A DNA stretch of 64,000 nucleotides from Candidatus Poribacteria bacterium (GTDB lineage Bacteria; Poribacteria; WGA-4E; GCA-2687025). Under the pieces are notes generated by a model that was not told where the DNA came from, searched no databases, and saw only the letters and a program-made list of their open reading frames with translations. The position numbers and the translations under genes were made by a program. The stretch spans positions 1-64,000 of the forward strand of contig BPJZ01000003.1 in the NCBI GenBank assembly GCA_026004875.1. Direction: 5' to 3'. This document shows, one piece after another, positions 26,980 to 35,617 of the stretch (position 1 is its first letter; the number at the start of each line of letters is the position of its first letter).

Positions 26980-28955
26980 GGCGCATTTGGGCTCTTTGGA
27001 TCGGCATCGGGGTGGCGATCGGGCTGGGGATTGGTCCCGCCTACGGTTGGGGTGACCTCGGTCACCGGCTGATCACTCGCGCAGCGGCACGGGCAATGCC
27101 CGAACCGCTGAGTGCCTTCTTCCGCGCGTACGCCGACTCGTTGGCGGAGCGCTCCTTAGACCCGGATCGCTGGCGGAAGATGGAGGACCCCCAGTACCAG
27201 GGTGAAGGTGCGAACCACTTCATCGATCTGGATTACGAGGCCTTTGGGAGGTTCCCCTTTCCGGAGCTGCCGCGCGACCGGAAGGCGGCGTATGAGAAGT
27301 TCGGCGCGGCGACCTTTGAACAGTACGGGAAGCTGCCCTGGCGCATCGCCGAGTACCTCGAAGAGGTCGTCGCAGCCATGGAGTCGGGCGATCCGGAGCG
27401 GATCGTCGCGACGGCGGGCGCGTTTGCCCATTACGTTGAGGACGCCCACATGCCGCTGCACTGCACGATTAACTACGACGGGCAGTACACCGGGCAACGG
27501 GGCGTCCATGGGCTCTGGGAGATTTATCTGGTGGAGCGCTACGCCCAGGAACTGGAGGCGGCGGTTGTGGCCGACCCGGGGGCGTTGACTCCGCTAGAAG
27601 ACCCGGCGGCCGCTGCGTGGGAGATCGTTTTAGATTCCTACGCGGAGCATTTTGACCTGCTGAACGCGGATCGGCGGGCGCGGGCGGGGCTTTCGGAACC
27701 GTTGCGGGAGAACGAGCTTTACTTTCAGCGGCTCTGGGACTACTCCGGTGCGCTCTGCCGGCAGCAGATGAGCGCGGCGGCGACGATGGTCGCGCGGTAC
27801 TGGCTCACCGCGTGGGAGCGGGCCGGGAGGCCTCCCCTCCCAACGCCGGAGACCTCCACAAAGGCGCCGGTCCGCGCCCGTGACCTGGGAATCCGCATCG
27901 GAACGCTCCCCACCGGTCGGTGGAACGCCATCACCGACGTGGAGGGGGTTCGAGTGGGACACGTGACCCTGATCCAAGGAGAGGGCGCCGATGCGATCCG
28001 GACGGGAATCACGGCCATCGTTCCGCGCGAGGACATTTGGCATCACAAGGTTCCGGCAGCCACGTACACCTTTAACGGCAACGGCGAGGTCACCGGCGCC
28101 CACTGGATCAACGAGGCCGGGCGTTTGGAGGTCCCGATCCTGCTGACAGGAACTCTCAACATTCCCCGCGTCGCCGACGGGGTAATCGAGTGGATGCGAC
28201 GGGTCCATCCGGAGATGGGGCTTCGGGACGATGTCGTTCTTCCCGTTGTCGCCGAATGTAGCGACGCTTGGCTAAGCAACGCGCCTCTCCGCCCGATCAC
28301 CGCGGAGCTGGTAATCCAAGCGATCGAATCGGCGGCCTCCGGGCCGGTTCCTGAAGGGGCCGTCGGCGCGGGCACCGGCATGGTCTCCTACTCCTTTAAA
28401 GGAGGGATCGGCACCGCCTCGCGAGTCGTGGACGGTTACACCGTCGGGGTGTTGGTTCTGGCCAACGGCGGACGTCGTCCCGAGCTGCGAGTAGACGGCG
28501 TGCCGGTGGGTCGGCTGCTGACGGAGAAGTGGCCGGAGGTGCCCGCTTCCGATGGCTCGTTCATCTTGGTGATTGCTACGGACGCGCCGTTGACCTCGCG
28601 CCAGCTGCAACGGATTTGCAAGCGAGCCTTTGTAGGCCTAGCCCGTACTGGGACCGTTGGCCGGCACGGCAGTGGCGACTTTGCGATCGCCTTCTCAACG
28701 GCCCTGGAAATTCCTCACTTTCCGGAAGACCCTAAAGTCTCCCTGACGATCCTCGAAGACTCCAAACTGAACGGCTTGTTCACCGCAACTATGGAGGCCA
28801 CCGAGGAGGCGGTCCTCAACGCGCTGGTCGCCGCTGAGGACATGGTCGGTCGAAACGGCGTGAGGGTCTATGCAATTCCGCACGACCGGCTTCGGGCGAT
28901 TCTTTACCAGCACGGGCGGTTGTTCGGAGCGACGCCGTCCTCTTCTGCAGAATGA
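26976..28955 (+). CDS. Exported fusion of S1/P1-nuclease (phospholipase C-like) domain and DmpA-type P1 peptidase
   Basis: 659 residues. After a signal peptide (to AYG, about 24) the mature chain would begin at Trp25, WGDLGH: the Trp1-x4-His6 zinc motif of S1/P1 nucleases and bacterial phospholipase C. Further ligands fit the P1 pattern: HFIDLD (H81), HYVEDAHMPLH (H152, D156, H162) and HGLWE (H178, with E182 where P1 has Asp). After a Pro/Thr linker (about 285-300) a complete DmpA/BapA-like aminopeptidase follows: ARDLGIRIGTLPTGRWNAITDVEGVRVGH, GAVGAGTGM...FKGGIGTASR, and HGSGDFAIAFST, whose Gly-Ser (565-566) would be the self-cleavage site and nucleophile. No stop or frame change separates the halves. 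Confidence 0.88.
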   Translation: MRRIWALWIGIGVAIGLGIGPAYGWGDLGHRLITRAAARAMPEPLSAFFRAYADSLAERSLDPDRWRKMEDPQYQGEGANHFIDLDYEAFGRFPFPELPRDRKAAYEKFGAATFEQYGKLPWRIAEYLEEVVAAMESGDPERIVATAGAFAHYVEDAHMPLHCTINYDGQYTGQRGVHGLWEIYLVERYAQELEAAVVADPGALTPLEDPAAAAWEIVLDSYAEHFDLLNADRRARAGLSEPLRENELYFQRLWDYSGALCRQQMSAAATMVARYWLTAWERAGRPPLPTPETSTKAPVRARDLGIRIGTLPTGRWNAITDVEGVRVGHVTLIQGEGADAIRTGITAIVPREDIWHHKVPAATYTFNGNGEVTGAHWINEAGRLEVPILLTGTLNIPRVADGVIEWMRRVHPEMGLRDDVVLPVVAECSDAWLSNAPLRPITAELVIQAIESAASGPVPEGAVGAGTGMVSYSFKGGIGTASRVVDGYTVGVLVLANGGRRPELRVDGVPVGRLLTEKWPEVPASDGSFILVIATDAPLTSRQLQRICKRAFVGLARTGTVGRHGSGDFAIAFSTALEIPHFPEDPKVSLTILEDSKLNGLFTATMEATEEAVLNALVAAEDMVGRNGVRVYAIPHDRLRAILYQHGRLFGATPSSSAE

Positions 28956-29025
28956 ATTCGGTTTTGGGCGCGAGTCTGATCACAAAACGCGATCGAGAAA
29001 CTCCATCAAAGAAAGGGGCAAAGCG

Positions 29026-30075
29026 ATGAGGGGACGATGGGTCTGGCAATGCCTTGTAGCGGGAGCGTTGGGGGCCGTCTTTGTGATGGGCTGCGGCCGC
29101 GGCGAGTCGAAGCAGGAGCTGAACCTGTTTACCTGGTCCGACTACATCAGTGAAGAGGCGGTCCGGCGCTTTGAGGAGGAGTACAACGCGCACGTGGTCA
29201 TTGACACCTTTGAAGACAACGACGAGCTGGTCGCCAAGCTGCAGGCCGGTGTGACCGGCTACGACGTGATCGTTCCCTCCGACTACGCCGTTCAGCAACT
29301 GATCAACCTGGGGCTCGTGCTCCCGCTGAACAAGGAGAACATTCCGAACTTCCAGAACCTGGACCCGCGCTTTTTGGACCAGTACTTCGATCCAGGGAAC
29401 GTCTATTCGGTGCCCTACCTCTGGGGGACGGCGGGGATCGGTTATAACTCGGAGGTGATCCCCGAGCCGCCCGATAGCTGGTGGATCCTCTGGGACGAGA
29501 AGTACAAAGGCGAGATCAACATGCTGGACGAGATGCGCGAGACGATGGCCGTTGCGCTGAAGATGCTCGGCTATTCGGTGAACACCACCGATCCGCAGCA
29601 GATTGCCGAGGCGCGCGATCTACTGATCCGCCAGAAGCCCTTGGTGCGCAGCTACACCACCGAAACGGACGACCTGATGGTTTCCGGCCAGATCCTCTTG
29701 ACCCATGCTTGGAACGGGGACGTGCTGCGCGTCGCGGAGGAGTATCCCCAGTGGAAGTACGTCGTGCCCAAGGAGGGGAGCACCTTTTTCCTAGACAACC
29801 TCTGTATTCCCAAGGGGACAGATAACAAGGAGCTGGCCGAGAAGTTCATCAACTTCATCTTGGAGCCGGAGATCATCGCTTCGGTTTCGGCGTTCACTCA
29901 TTACGGGAACGCGGTTCCCGCCTCGATGGACTACTTGCCGGAGGAGCTGAAGAACGACCCGGCGGTCTTCCCTCCAGACGAGGTGATCGAGCGGTTGGAG
30001 ATGCTCCGGGACGTGGGTGATGCGGAGGTGCTCTACGGGGAGGCCTGGACGGCGATCAAGTCTGCCGGCGGATAG
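29026..30075 (+). CDS. Spermidine/putrescine-binding lipoprotein (PotD/PotF-like)
   Basis: Solute-binding protein of a polyamine-type ABC importer, 349 residues. The ATG at 29026 follows GAAAGGGG. The signal ends in a lipobox VMGC (C23), so it is anchored by lipid. Then come LNLFTWSDYISEEAVRRFEEEY, DVIVPSDYAVQQLI, VPYLWGTAGIGYNSE and EGSTFFLDNLCIPKGT, all standard for PotD-type proteins. The usual potABC subunits are absent on either side: it lies alone between the fusion gene and a small hypothetical gene. Other substrates for this fold cannot be excluded. Confidence 0.92.
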   Translation: MRGRWVWQCLVAGALGAVFVMGCGRGESKQELNLFTWSDYISEEAVRRFEEEYNAHVVIDTFEDNDELVAKLQAGVTGYDVIVPSDYAVQQLINLGLVLPLNKENIPNFQNLDPRFLDQYFDPGNVYSVPYLWGTAGIGYNSEVIPEPPDSWWILWDEKYKGEINMLDEMRETMAVALKMLGYSVNTTDPQQIAEARDLLIRQKPLVRSYTTETDDLMVSGQILLTHAWNGDVLRVAEEYPQWKYVVPKEGSTFFLDNLCIPKGTDNKELAEKFINFILEPEIIASVSAFTHYGNAVPASMDYLPEELKNDPAVFPPDEVIERLEMLRDVGDAEVLYGEAWTAIKSAGG

Positions 30076-30143
30076 GTCTTTTTCTCTTGGACTTGCCGGC
30101 AGGGGAACTCGAGAGTAACCTCACAGTGACCTCACCAGTGAGG
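30062..30143 (+). repeat. Two inverted repeats after the PotD-like gene
   Basis: CTGCCGGC (30062-30069) pairs exactly with GCCGGCAG (30095-30102) across the stop codon, with a T-rich loop. A second repeat, CCTCAC (30119-30124) and GTGAGG (30138-30143), lies just before the next gene's ribosome site. Either could form an RNA stem acting as attenuator or stabiliser; neither is followed by a T-run. Confidence 0.35.
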
Positions 30144-30166
30144 ACTGCTGAAAAGGGAGGCACGAG

Positions 30167-30559
30167 ATGCCCGAGACGACGCGTACCGTTGAAGCCGGGG
30201 GCCTGCGTTTTGTCGTGGAGTATCGCACCTTTGGTGGGGACCGGGGCCCGGCCATTCGCGTTTTTGGAACCGTTGGAGACCAAGAGGTGCAGGCCCTCCG
30301 ATTCGATCTTTTCGAGAAGGCGCCGCACTATCATTACGATCCGAGCGGTTTTGACGGCTACCACCGATTGGATCGGGCCGTTGTTCCCGACCTGGTCGAA
30401 TGGACGCTAGCTCAGCTTCGGGACAACTTGAAAGCGATGATCGCCACCGCCGGATATCCTGAGCTGGCCAAGGCGGTGGACTCCCGGGCGGTGATGGAGG
30501 CGATTCCACAGATTCGGGAGGCGATCGAGGCGGTCAGCGCTGCGGCGGTCACCGGGTAG
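30167..30559 (+). CDS. Hypothetical protein with conserved HYHYDP motif
   Basis: 130-residue soluble protein; the ATG follows GGGAGGCACGAG. A beta-rich N-terminal half (LRFVVEYRTFGGDRGPAIRVFG) leads to APHYHYDPSGFDGYHRLD and a helical C-terminal half. I recall similar DUF proteins with the HYHY element, but no function is known to me. The histidine cluster could bind metal (inference). It converges with comF, overlapping by 11 bases. Confidence 0.75.
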   Translation: MPETTRTVEAGGLRFVVEYRTFGGDRGPAIRVFGTVGDQEVQALRFDLFEKAPHYHYDPSGFDGYHRLDRAVVPDLVEWTLAQLRDNLKAMIATAGYPELAKAVDSRAVMEAIPQIREAIEAVSAAAVTG

Positions 30560-31340
30560 GGTCGTCCTCGCCGGGGCGCCGTGCTCGTGCCAGGCTCACG
30601 GCGTCTATTGGTCCGGCGCCTTCTTCTTGGAGCGCTTGGGCGAGGGTGGAGATTGTCGCGCCGGTGGTGATGATGTCGTCCACGAGGAGGAGGGGACGCC
30701 CTTGAAGCTCACCTGGGAGGCGCGCCCGGAAGGCCCCAGCGACAGCCTCTCGTCGCTCCTCTGGCCCCAGCGGGTAAAGCGGTTGGGTTGCCCGTACCCG
30801 GCGGACGACACCGGCCGCCACCGGTACGCCGATCCGTGCGGAGAGCGCTCGGGCGAGAAGCTCTGCGTGGTTGAACCCTCGCTCCCGAAGTCGCGCCCGG
30901 TGCATCGGCACCGGGATTAGCGCCGTGTAGCGCTCCCTGGCAAATGGTGGCTCCGGTATCTGGAGCCAAAGCTCTCCTAGTCGGCGCGCCAGACGGGGAC
31001 GAGCGGAGTACTTGAGCGCGTGGATCGCCAGTCGAAGCGCTCCTTCATAAGCCGAGACCGAGCGCATCAACCGGACCTCCTCGCCGGGAGGGCAGTGGGG
31101 ACAACGTCCGCAAGGCTCCTCGGCGGGAGCGCCGCACCGACGGCAGTGGGGCGGCCCCCAGAGCGGGATCGTCTCCCAGCAGGAGACGCAGAGCGTTGGG
31201 CTGTTCCCAAGCGGAGCGCCACAAGCCCGGCAGAAGGAGGGAAGGACCCAGTCCAGGACCTCCCCCCACAGTGATCTCCATCGCTCCGCGTTCCAGTGGG
31301 ACCTAAGCTTAGACCTAAGCTTAAAAGTAAAAGTCGGCAC
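30549..31340 (-). CDS. comF: ComF-family phosphoribosyltransferase-like protein
   Basis: Relative of ComF/GntX, linked to DNA uptake or amidophosphoribosyl chemistry; exact role unsettled. An N-terminal zinc-ribbon region has paired cysteines (CRACGAPLG, CVSC, CRRCGAP, CGRCPHC), and the PRPP motif LLLVDDIITTGATI sits near the C terminus. The open frame begins at a GTG at 31340, inside the end of the neighbour and without a ribosome site. Alternatively, dropping one G from the G6 run at 31262-31267 joins an ATG at 31281 and gives MEITVGEVLDWVLPSF, a more natural start. Confidence 0.85.
   Translation of the reverse strand: MPTFTFKLRSKLRSHWNAERWRSLWGEVLDWVLPSFCRACGAPLGNSPTLCVSCWETIPLWGPPHCRRCGAPAEEPCGRCPHCPPGEEVRLMRSVSAYEGALRLAIHALKYSARPRLARRLGELWLQIPEPPFARERYTALIPVPMHRARLRERGFNHAELLARALSARIGVPVAAGVVRRVRATQPLYPLGPEERREAVAGAFRARLPGELQGRPLLLVDDIITTGATISTLAQALQEEGAGPIDAVSLARARRPGEDDPTR
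31301..31322. repeat. Short tandem repeat at the comF start
   Basis: Two copies of ACCTAAGCTT (31301-31310 and 31313-31322) separated by AG, spanning the stop codon of the outer-membrane protein gene. Possibly a small replication-slippage duplication; no function inferred. Confidence 0.5.
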
Positions 31341-32736
31341 CGAGCTGGACCGTTGTCTTCGAAATGGTGTGGTACCCTAAGCTGTTGCCCTCCTCATCGA
31401 AGGCCTCCTTAAATCGGAACTCGCGGGAGGCGATCACCACCACCGGGCCGGTTACCCGATAGATCAGGCGGACCAGGAAGAAGGCGTTCTCGCCCTTAAT
31501 TCGGAAAAGGTCCTTCCAGAAGTCCTCTTCGGCGCCGATGTTCCGTTTCAGGTAGTACGCCTGAACGTCTATCGGCTCCAGGAGGGTCGTCTCGACCATC
31601 CGGAGGCCTAAGCTGGGCTTCCCGGCCTCCCCTTCTCCGTTGTAGTCTTCGTAGAGGCCGTCAAAGAAGACCTGTTCCATCAGGTTCCAGGAGGCACGGC
31701 CGACGACTCCCGCCGTCGGGCCGCCGCTCTCATCAAAATAGGTGATGCCGCCCCCTTCCGGCGTCCGAGCGCGAAACTCGTAGTTGTAGTTGAACAGCGT
31801 CGGGATGAACCCGCGCTCGAGCGTTCGGTACTCGAGCTTGGCCCGAAAGTTGGAGATTTCTAGGCCGATGCCGATGGCGTTCCCTCGATAGTGGCGCCGT
31901 GTCTCCTTTCCGCCGAGAAAGCGGGTCGCGGAGAGGACGGCCAGCTCGTCGTAGACTTCCAGAAGCGCTCGCTCGCTTTCGTAGAGCGGAAGCGAGATAT
32001 CCCCCGCTGCCGCTGTTAGTGGGTCTTCGTCGAGGATGCCCTCTTCGCCGTTCGGGGTCCGGTCCGGAAGAGGGTTGGTGTCGATCAAGTAGAGCCCGCC
32101 GAGCGTCACCTTGCTGATCAACGGGAGATCGCTTCCGGCCAGCCGGAGCGGCCGGACGTAGACCCGTCCACCGAACAGTTCCGGGCGCTGAACGTTGTTC
32201 ACCAGCGTTTCAAAGCCCCATCCAGGGCGGTTGATGTTCAGGCGAACGCCCCGTCGGTCGTAGTTTGAGTAGCCCTCCATCACCAGACCGTGGCCGATAC
32301 GAACGTTGAACAGCTCGCCGTACCGGACGTAGAACGGCGAGCGGGGCTGCGCCCACTGAACGTATCGAATGGAGCGGAGGAAGGCCGAGGGGTTGTCCCA
32401 CTCTTCGCCGTTCTCGGTCAGCAGTTTGGTGCCGCCGCCCTCTCCCTCTTGGGACGGTTGGCCGATCAGGAGAACGGCCTTCAAACCAAGCCCCAATCGC
32501 CCAAAGGTGAACTCCGGACGCAGGTCCACCCGCCAATAAGGGTCTCCGTCCAAAGCCGTCAGGCCGGTCATGACCGTCATCCGTTGCTTTTGGGCCCGGA
32601 TCGCCTCTGGGGAGGGCGGCAGGTTCTCCAAGTCTTCCAGGTCCAACTGGGCCCGGGCGGGGGCTGTTCCAGCACCTAAAATTAGCAACGCAACGGCCCC
32701 CCATCGCTTCCAGAACACACCGATCCTTGTCATCAT
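31321..32736 (-). CDS. Putative outer-membrane beta-barrel protein
   Basis: 471 residues from the ATG at 32736 (a second ATG follows directly), behind GGAGGGAG. A signal peptide (VFWKRWGAVALLILGAGTAPARA, cut before QLD) is followed by alternating amphipathic strands (YWRVDLRPEFTFGRLGLGLKAVLL, VRIGHGLVMEGYSNYD, KLEYRTLERGF) and a terminal LGADFYF ending in Phe, the classical recognition end for the Bam machine. I do not recognise a specific family; there is no TonB box or plug domain. It follows lptG by 75 bases, so it may share envelope-related regulation. Confidence 0.75.
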   Translation of the reverse strand: MMTRIGVFWKRWGAVALLILGAGTAPARAQLDLEDLENLPPSPEAIRAQKQRMTVMTGLTALDGDPYWRVDLRPEFTFGRLGLGLKAVLLIGQPSQEGEGGGTKLLTENGEEWDNPSAFLRSIRYVQWAQPRSPFYVRYGELFNVRIGHGLVMEGYSNYDRRGVRLNINRPGWGFETLVNNVQRPELFGGRVYVRPLRLAGSDLPLISKVTLGGLYLIDTNPLPDRTPNGEEGILDEDPLTAAAGDISLPLYESERALLEVYDELAVLSATRFLGGKETRRHYRGNAIGIGLEISNFRAKLEYRTLERGFIPTLFNYNYEFRARTPEGGGITYFDESGGPTAGVVGRASWNLMEQVFFDGLYEDYNGEGEAGKPSLGLRMVETTLLEPIDVQAYYLKRNIGAEEDFWKDLFRIKGENAFFLVRLIYRVTGPVVVIASREFRFKEAFDEEGNSLGYHTISKTTVQLGADFYF

Positions 32737-32811
32737 GAGTCCACTCCCTCCAAGTGAAAGTCCCGCCTCGGAATGGTTAACGTTGGCCGCCAAGCGGCGG
32801 TTCTAACCGTC

Positions 32812-34008
32812 TTAGCGACGGATCCCCCGAAAGAGCAGCAGCCCAAAAGCCAGGAACAGTCCGTTGGCGATCCAAGGGGCGATTGCTGGGGGGATGCGCC
32901 CCACCTCGCCCATCGCCTCGAAGGTCGCGATCGCCAGCCCCCAGTAGAGAAAGCTAAAAAACATCGTCGCCGGGAACCCCAGCGCGATGGCAAAGCGCCC
33001 AAACTGCATCGAGAGCGGAAAGGCCAACACCACCCCGACCAGAAGTGCAAACGGATAGGCGATGTTGTGATGTAACTGGACGATCTCCTTTCGGGGCGAC
33101 TGGCCCGCCATCCGCTTGAACCGGATGATCTCCCGAAGCTGCTTGAAGGTCATCGTCTCCGGGTGGTTGGCCGTGGCCACCAAGACGCGCGGGTCGGCGG
33201 TGAGGGGCCGTTCCATCCGCTGAAACGGCCAAAACTGCACCGTTCCCCCGAGGGGGGTCAGCGCCGCCGTCTGGAAGGGAGGAGACGGCCTTCCGTCGGT
33301 CTGCTCTTCTTCTAAGCCGTACTCCCGAACCCATCCGCGCTCCAACACCCAGGCCGTCTCGGTCCAGGTGGCCCTCGCCGCGAAGACCTCTCGGCGGAGC
33401 CGGTTTCCTTCCAGCTCGTAAAAGGTAACCCGGCGGGCCTCCCGAAGCCGAAGGTCAATTGTCTGAATGTATCCAAAGACGTCTGGTCGAACGCGAAAGA
33501 TCACGTCCCGGTCCCGATCGGTGGGACGGCTCTCCTCGATCGCAGTCGCCCGTGCTGTCGCCGGCGCAACCACCCGGTCCACAAACCCGATTGTGATCAG
33601 ACAGGCGAGGAGGGTAAACCCTCCAATCGGGAGGGCAAAGCGGTACAGATTGATCCCCGCCGCCCGAAACGCGGTCAACTCGTTCGAGCGCAGGAGGCTT
33701 CCCACCGTGAAGAAAGTGCCCAAGATGCCCGCCGCTGGGATGACCTCCAGAACGCGACGAGGCGCCTTGTAGAGAAACAGCGCGATCGCCTCCTGGACGG
33801 TGGAGGTCTGATCGAAAATGGTTCCAAGCTCCTTATCCCCCAGTCGCACCAGCAGGATCAGGGCGACCTCCAGAAGAAACGAGAGAAGAAAGAGCGCGGC
33901 GAACTTCCGGAGCACATACCGGTCACACAGCCGAAGCGGCACATACCGGACCGCCAGCCCAAGGAGCACCGAAGGGACGACGACAAAGAGCACCAGGTCC
34001 CGGGTCAT
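32812..34008 (-). CDS. lptG: LptG-like permease of the lipopolysaccharide transport complex
   Basis: YjgP/YjgQ-family membrane subunit (with LptF and the LptB ATPase) that extracts LPS from the inner membrane. The start is the ATG at 34008, which overlaps the lptF stop (ATGA). Three N-terminal helices (VLFVVVPSVLLGLAV, FAALFLLSFLLEVALILLV, VIPAAGILGTFFTVGSLLRSNELTAFRAAG), a periplasmic jellyroll (about 150-290) and three C-terminal helices match the family; SNELTAFRAAGINL is the coupling-helix motif. LptB is not in the window. Confidence 0.9.
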   Translation of the reverse strand: MTRDLVLFVVVPSVLLGLAVRYVPLRLCDRYVLRKFAALFLLSFLLEVALILLVRLGDKELGTIFDQTSTVQEAIALFLYKAPRRVLEVIPAAGILGTFFTVGSLLRSNELTAFRAAGINLYRFALPIGGFTLLACLITIGFVDRVVAPATARATAIEESRPTDRDRDVIFRVRPDVFGYIQTIDLRLREARRVTFYELEGNRLRREVFAARATWTETAWVLERGWVREYGLEEEQTDGRPSPPFQTAALTPLGGTVQFWPFQRMERPLTADPRVLVATANHPETMTFKQLREIIRFKRMAGQSPRKEIVQLHHNIAYPFALLVGVVLAFPLSMQFGRFAIALGFPATMFFSFLYWGLAIATFEAMGEVGRIPPAIAPWIANGLFLAFGLLLFRGIRR

Positions 34009-35147
34009 CGCTTCCACTGCCGAACCGAAAGGGCCACCCCCAAGGCGGCCACAGGGATGTTGGGCAGCCAGGAGCCGAGCGCCGCCGAAAGGCTCCCCTG
34101 AACCGCCAGCGTCTCACCGACGCGCAACAGCGTGTAGTAAACGATCACCAACGGCAAGCCGATCACCAACCCGACCATGAACCCGCTTCGGTTGGTCAGC
34201 ACGCCTAACGGGACGGCGGCCAGCGCAAAGGCTAGACAGGCAAAGGGGATCGCCCACTTCTTATACCATTCCAACTGCGCCCGCCGGAGGGCCTTCTCGA
34301 CGTTCTGGCGGAGCAGCTCGGACTCTTCGGTCTGGAGGCGATCTTTTAGGAGTCGAATCTCTCGATTCAACTCGGTCAGTGTCATGCTGCGGTAGGTTTG
34401 AAACCGGGTTTCGGAGCGCTCGATCTCGCTGTCCAAGGGGAGGTAGTGGATCTCCTCTTGGAAGCGCTGAATCAGGACGCCGGCGGGTCGGTCGGGGTCC
34501 CGCTGATAGGCGGTGCCGTCGTAGAGGTGAAGCGCCCCTTGTCCCGACTCGACCAGCAGCCGCCCGCGGGTGGCCGTCACAAAGCGCGGATGGCCGTCGT
34601 GGTAGTCCTGCCACATCCGCACGCCGTATAGCTCCCGCGTTTTGGGGTCCTCTCGCTCGTAGAACCAAATCAGCTCTCGGGACTCTAGCTCCCGCATGAT
34701 CGTTTCGGGCTCTAAGACGAGGGCTGGGTTCTGCCGGCGAATGTCGGTCAGCAGATTCAGATAGGCGGTGTTCCCCCATGGCTGGCCGACGGCGATCATC
34801 CAAAAGTCCAGCAGCGCAAAGACCACCCCCACCACAAAGACGCGAGGGATCAGTTGATAGACGCCGATCCCACTGGCCTGAATTGCGGTGATCTCGCCGG
34901 TGAAGGCGAACTGGCCCAGCACCATCAACATGCCGGCCAGAAAGGCCATCGGAATGGTGAGCGAAAGCACCGCCGGAAGTGCATAAAAGATCAGCTCAAA
35001 CAGATACCCGATCGCCACGTTCTTGCGCACAAACCATTTGGTCAGAAGGAAGATCTGCCGAAGCAAGAGAATCGTGGTGGTGGTCACCAGCGCCAGCGCG
35101 CAATAAAGAAGGAATTCCCGAATCAGATACCGGGTGAGAATGCGCAC
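34005..35147 (-). CDS. lptF: LptF-like permease of the lipopolysaccharide transport complex
   Basis: 380-residue partner of LptG with the same plan: MRILTRYLIREFLLYCALALV first helix, YALPAVLSLTIPMAFLAGMLMVLGQFAFTGEITAIQASG with the coupling motif, a jellyroll domain (about 140-290) and C-terminal helices (WAIPFACLAFALAAVPLGVL, GFMVGLVIGLPLVIVYYTLL). Gene order LptF then LptG follows the usual operon; which protein plays which role is assumed from order. Its promoter region overlaps that of the divergent 35234 operon. Confidence 0.9.
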   Translation of the reverse strand: MRILTRYLIREFLLYCALALVTTTTILLLRQIFLLTKWFVRKNVAIGYLFELIFYALPAVLSLTIPMAFLAGMLMVLGQFAFTGEITAIQASGIGVYQLIPRVFVVGVVFALLDFWMIAVGQPWGNTAYLNLLTDIRRQNPALVLEPETIMRELESRELIWFYEREDPKTRELYGVRMWQDYHDGHPRFVTATRGRLLVESGQGALHLYDGTAYQRDPDRPAGVLIQRFQEEIHYLPLDSEIERSETRFQTYRSMTLTELNREIRLLKDRLQTEESELLRQNVEKALRRAQLEWYKKWAIPFACLAFALAAVPLGVLTNRSGFMVGLVIGLPLVIVYYTLLRVGETLAVQGSLSAALGSWLPNIPVAALGVALSVRQWKR

Positions 35148-35168
35148 AGAGAGTCCCGCCCTCGCCGT

Positions 35169-35197
35169 TTGGATCGGATTGGATACGCCGATATAAT
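35169..35197 (+). promoter_or_regulatory. Strong sigma-70 promoter for the zinc ribbon/Wza-like operon
   Basis: TTGGAT (35169-35174), exactly 17 bases, then a consensus TATAAT (35192-35197), 36 bases ahead of the start codon. On the opposite strand TTGTCT and CATTAT with 17-base spacing overlap the same stretch and could drive lptF, so the two operons may compete for polymerase. Confidence 0.6.
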
Positions 35198-35233
35198 GGT
35201 ACCAACCGAGGAAAAAGACAAGGGCTGCGCTTC

Positions 35234-35617
35234 ATGCGGATCTGTCCCAGTTGTGGCGCGGAGTACGTAGACGATCGGCGCCGGACCTGTGCCGACTGTG
35301 GCGTTCCGCTGGTCTACCCGCCGGAGGACGCCCAAGAGCCGCAGGTCGAATATGTGGACTGGAAGCTGCTCATCGGCGTCCCGAACCTGGTTGTCGGGAC
35401 GATGATTCTGGGGGTGCTGCGCCAGGCAGATATCCCCGCCCGGCTCCAAGAGAACACCATCCCGGTTTACGGCGGCGTGCCGAGCTCCCCCTTCCGGGAC
35501 TTCTGGGGGGAAGTGTACGTCCCGGAGCGGCTTTACGACCTAGCCCGTCAAGTGGTGGAGGAGTACCTGGAAGGCCTGGAGGTGTCCGAGGCGGCGGAGG
35601 GCGACGAGGGTGAGTAG
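35234..35617 (+). CDS. Zinc-ribbon protein with DUF2007-like domain
   Basis: 127 residues. Cysteines C4, C7, C19 and C22 (CPSCGAEY, CADCGVPL) form a zinc ribbon; about 40-115 is a DUF2007-type ferredoxin-like fold (LIGVPNLVVGTMILGVLRQADIPARLQENTIPVYGG, then EVYVPERLYDLARQVVEEY), a small family with suspected signalling roles. No enzymatic motif. First gene of the operon; the next gene starts inside its last codons. Confidence 0.82.
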   Translation: MRICPSCGAEYVDDRRRTCADCGVPLVYPPEDAQEPQVEYVDWKLLIGVPNLVVGTMILGVLRQADIPARLQENTIPVYGGVPSSPFRDFWGEVYVPERLYDLARQVVEEYLEGLEVSEAAEGDEGE

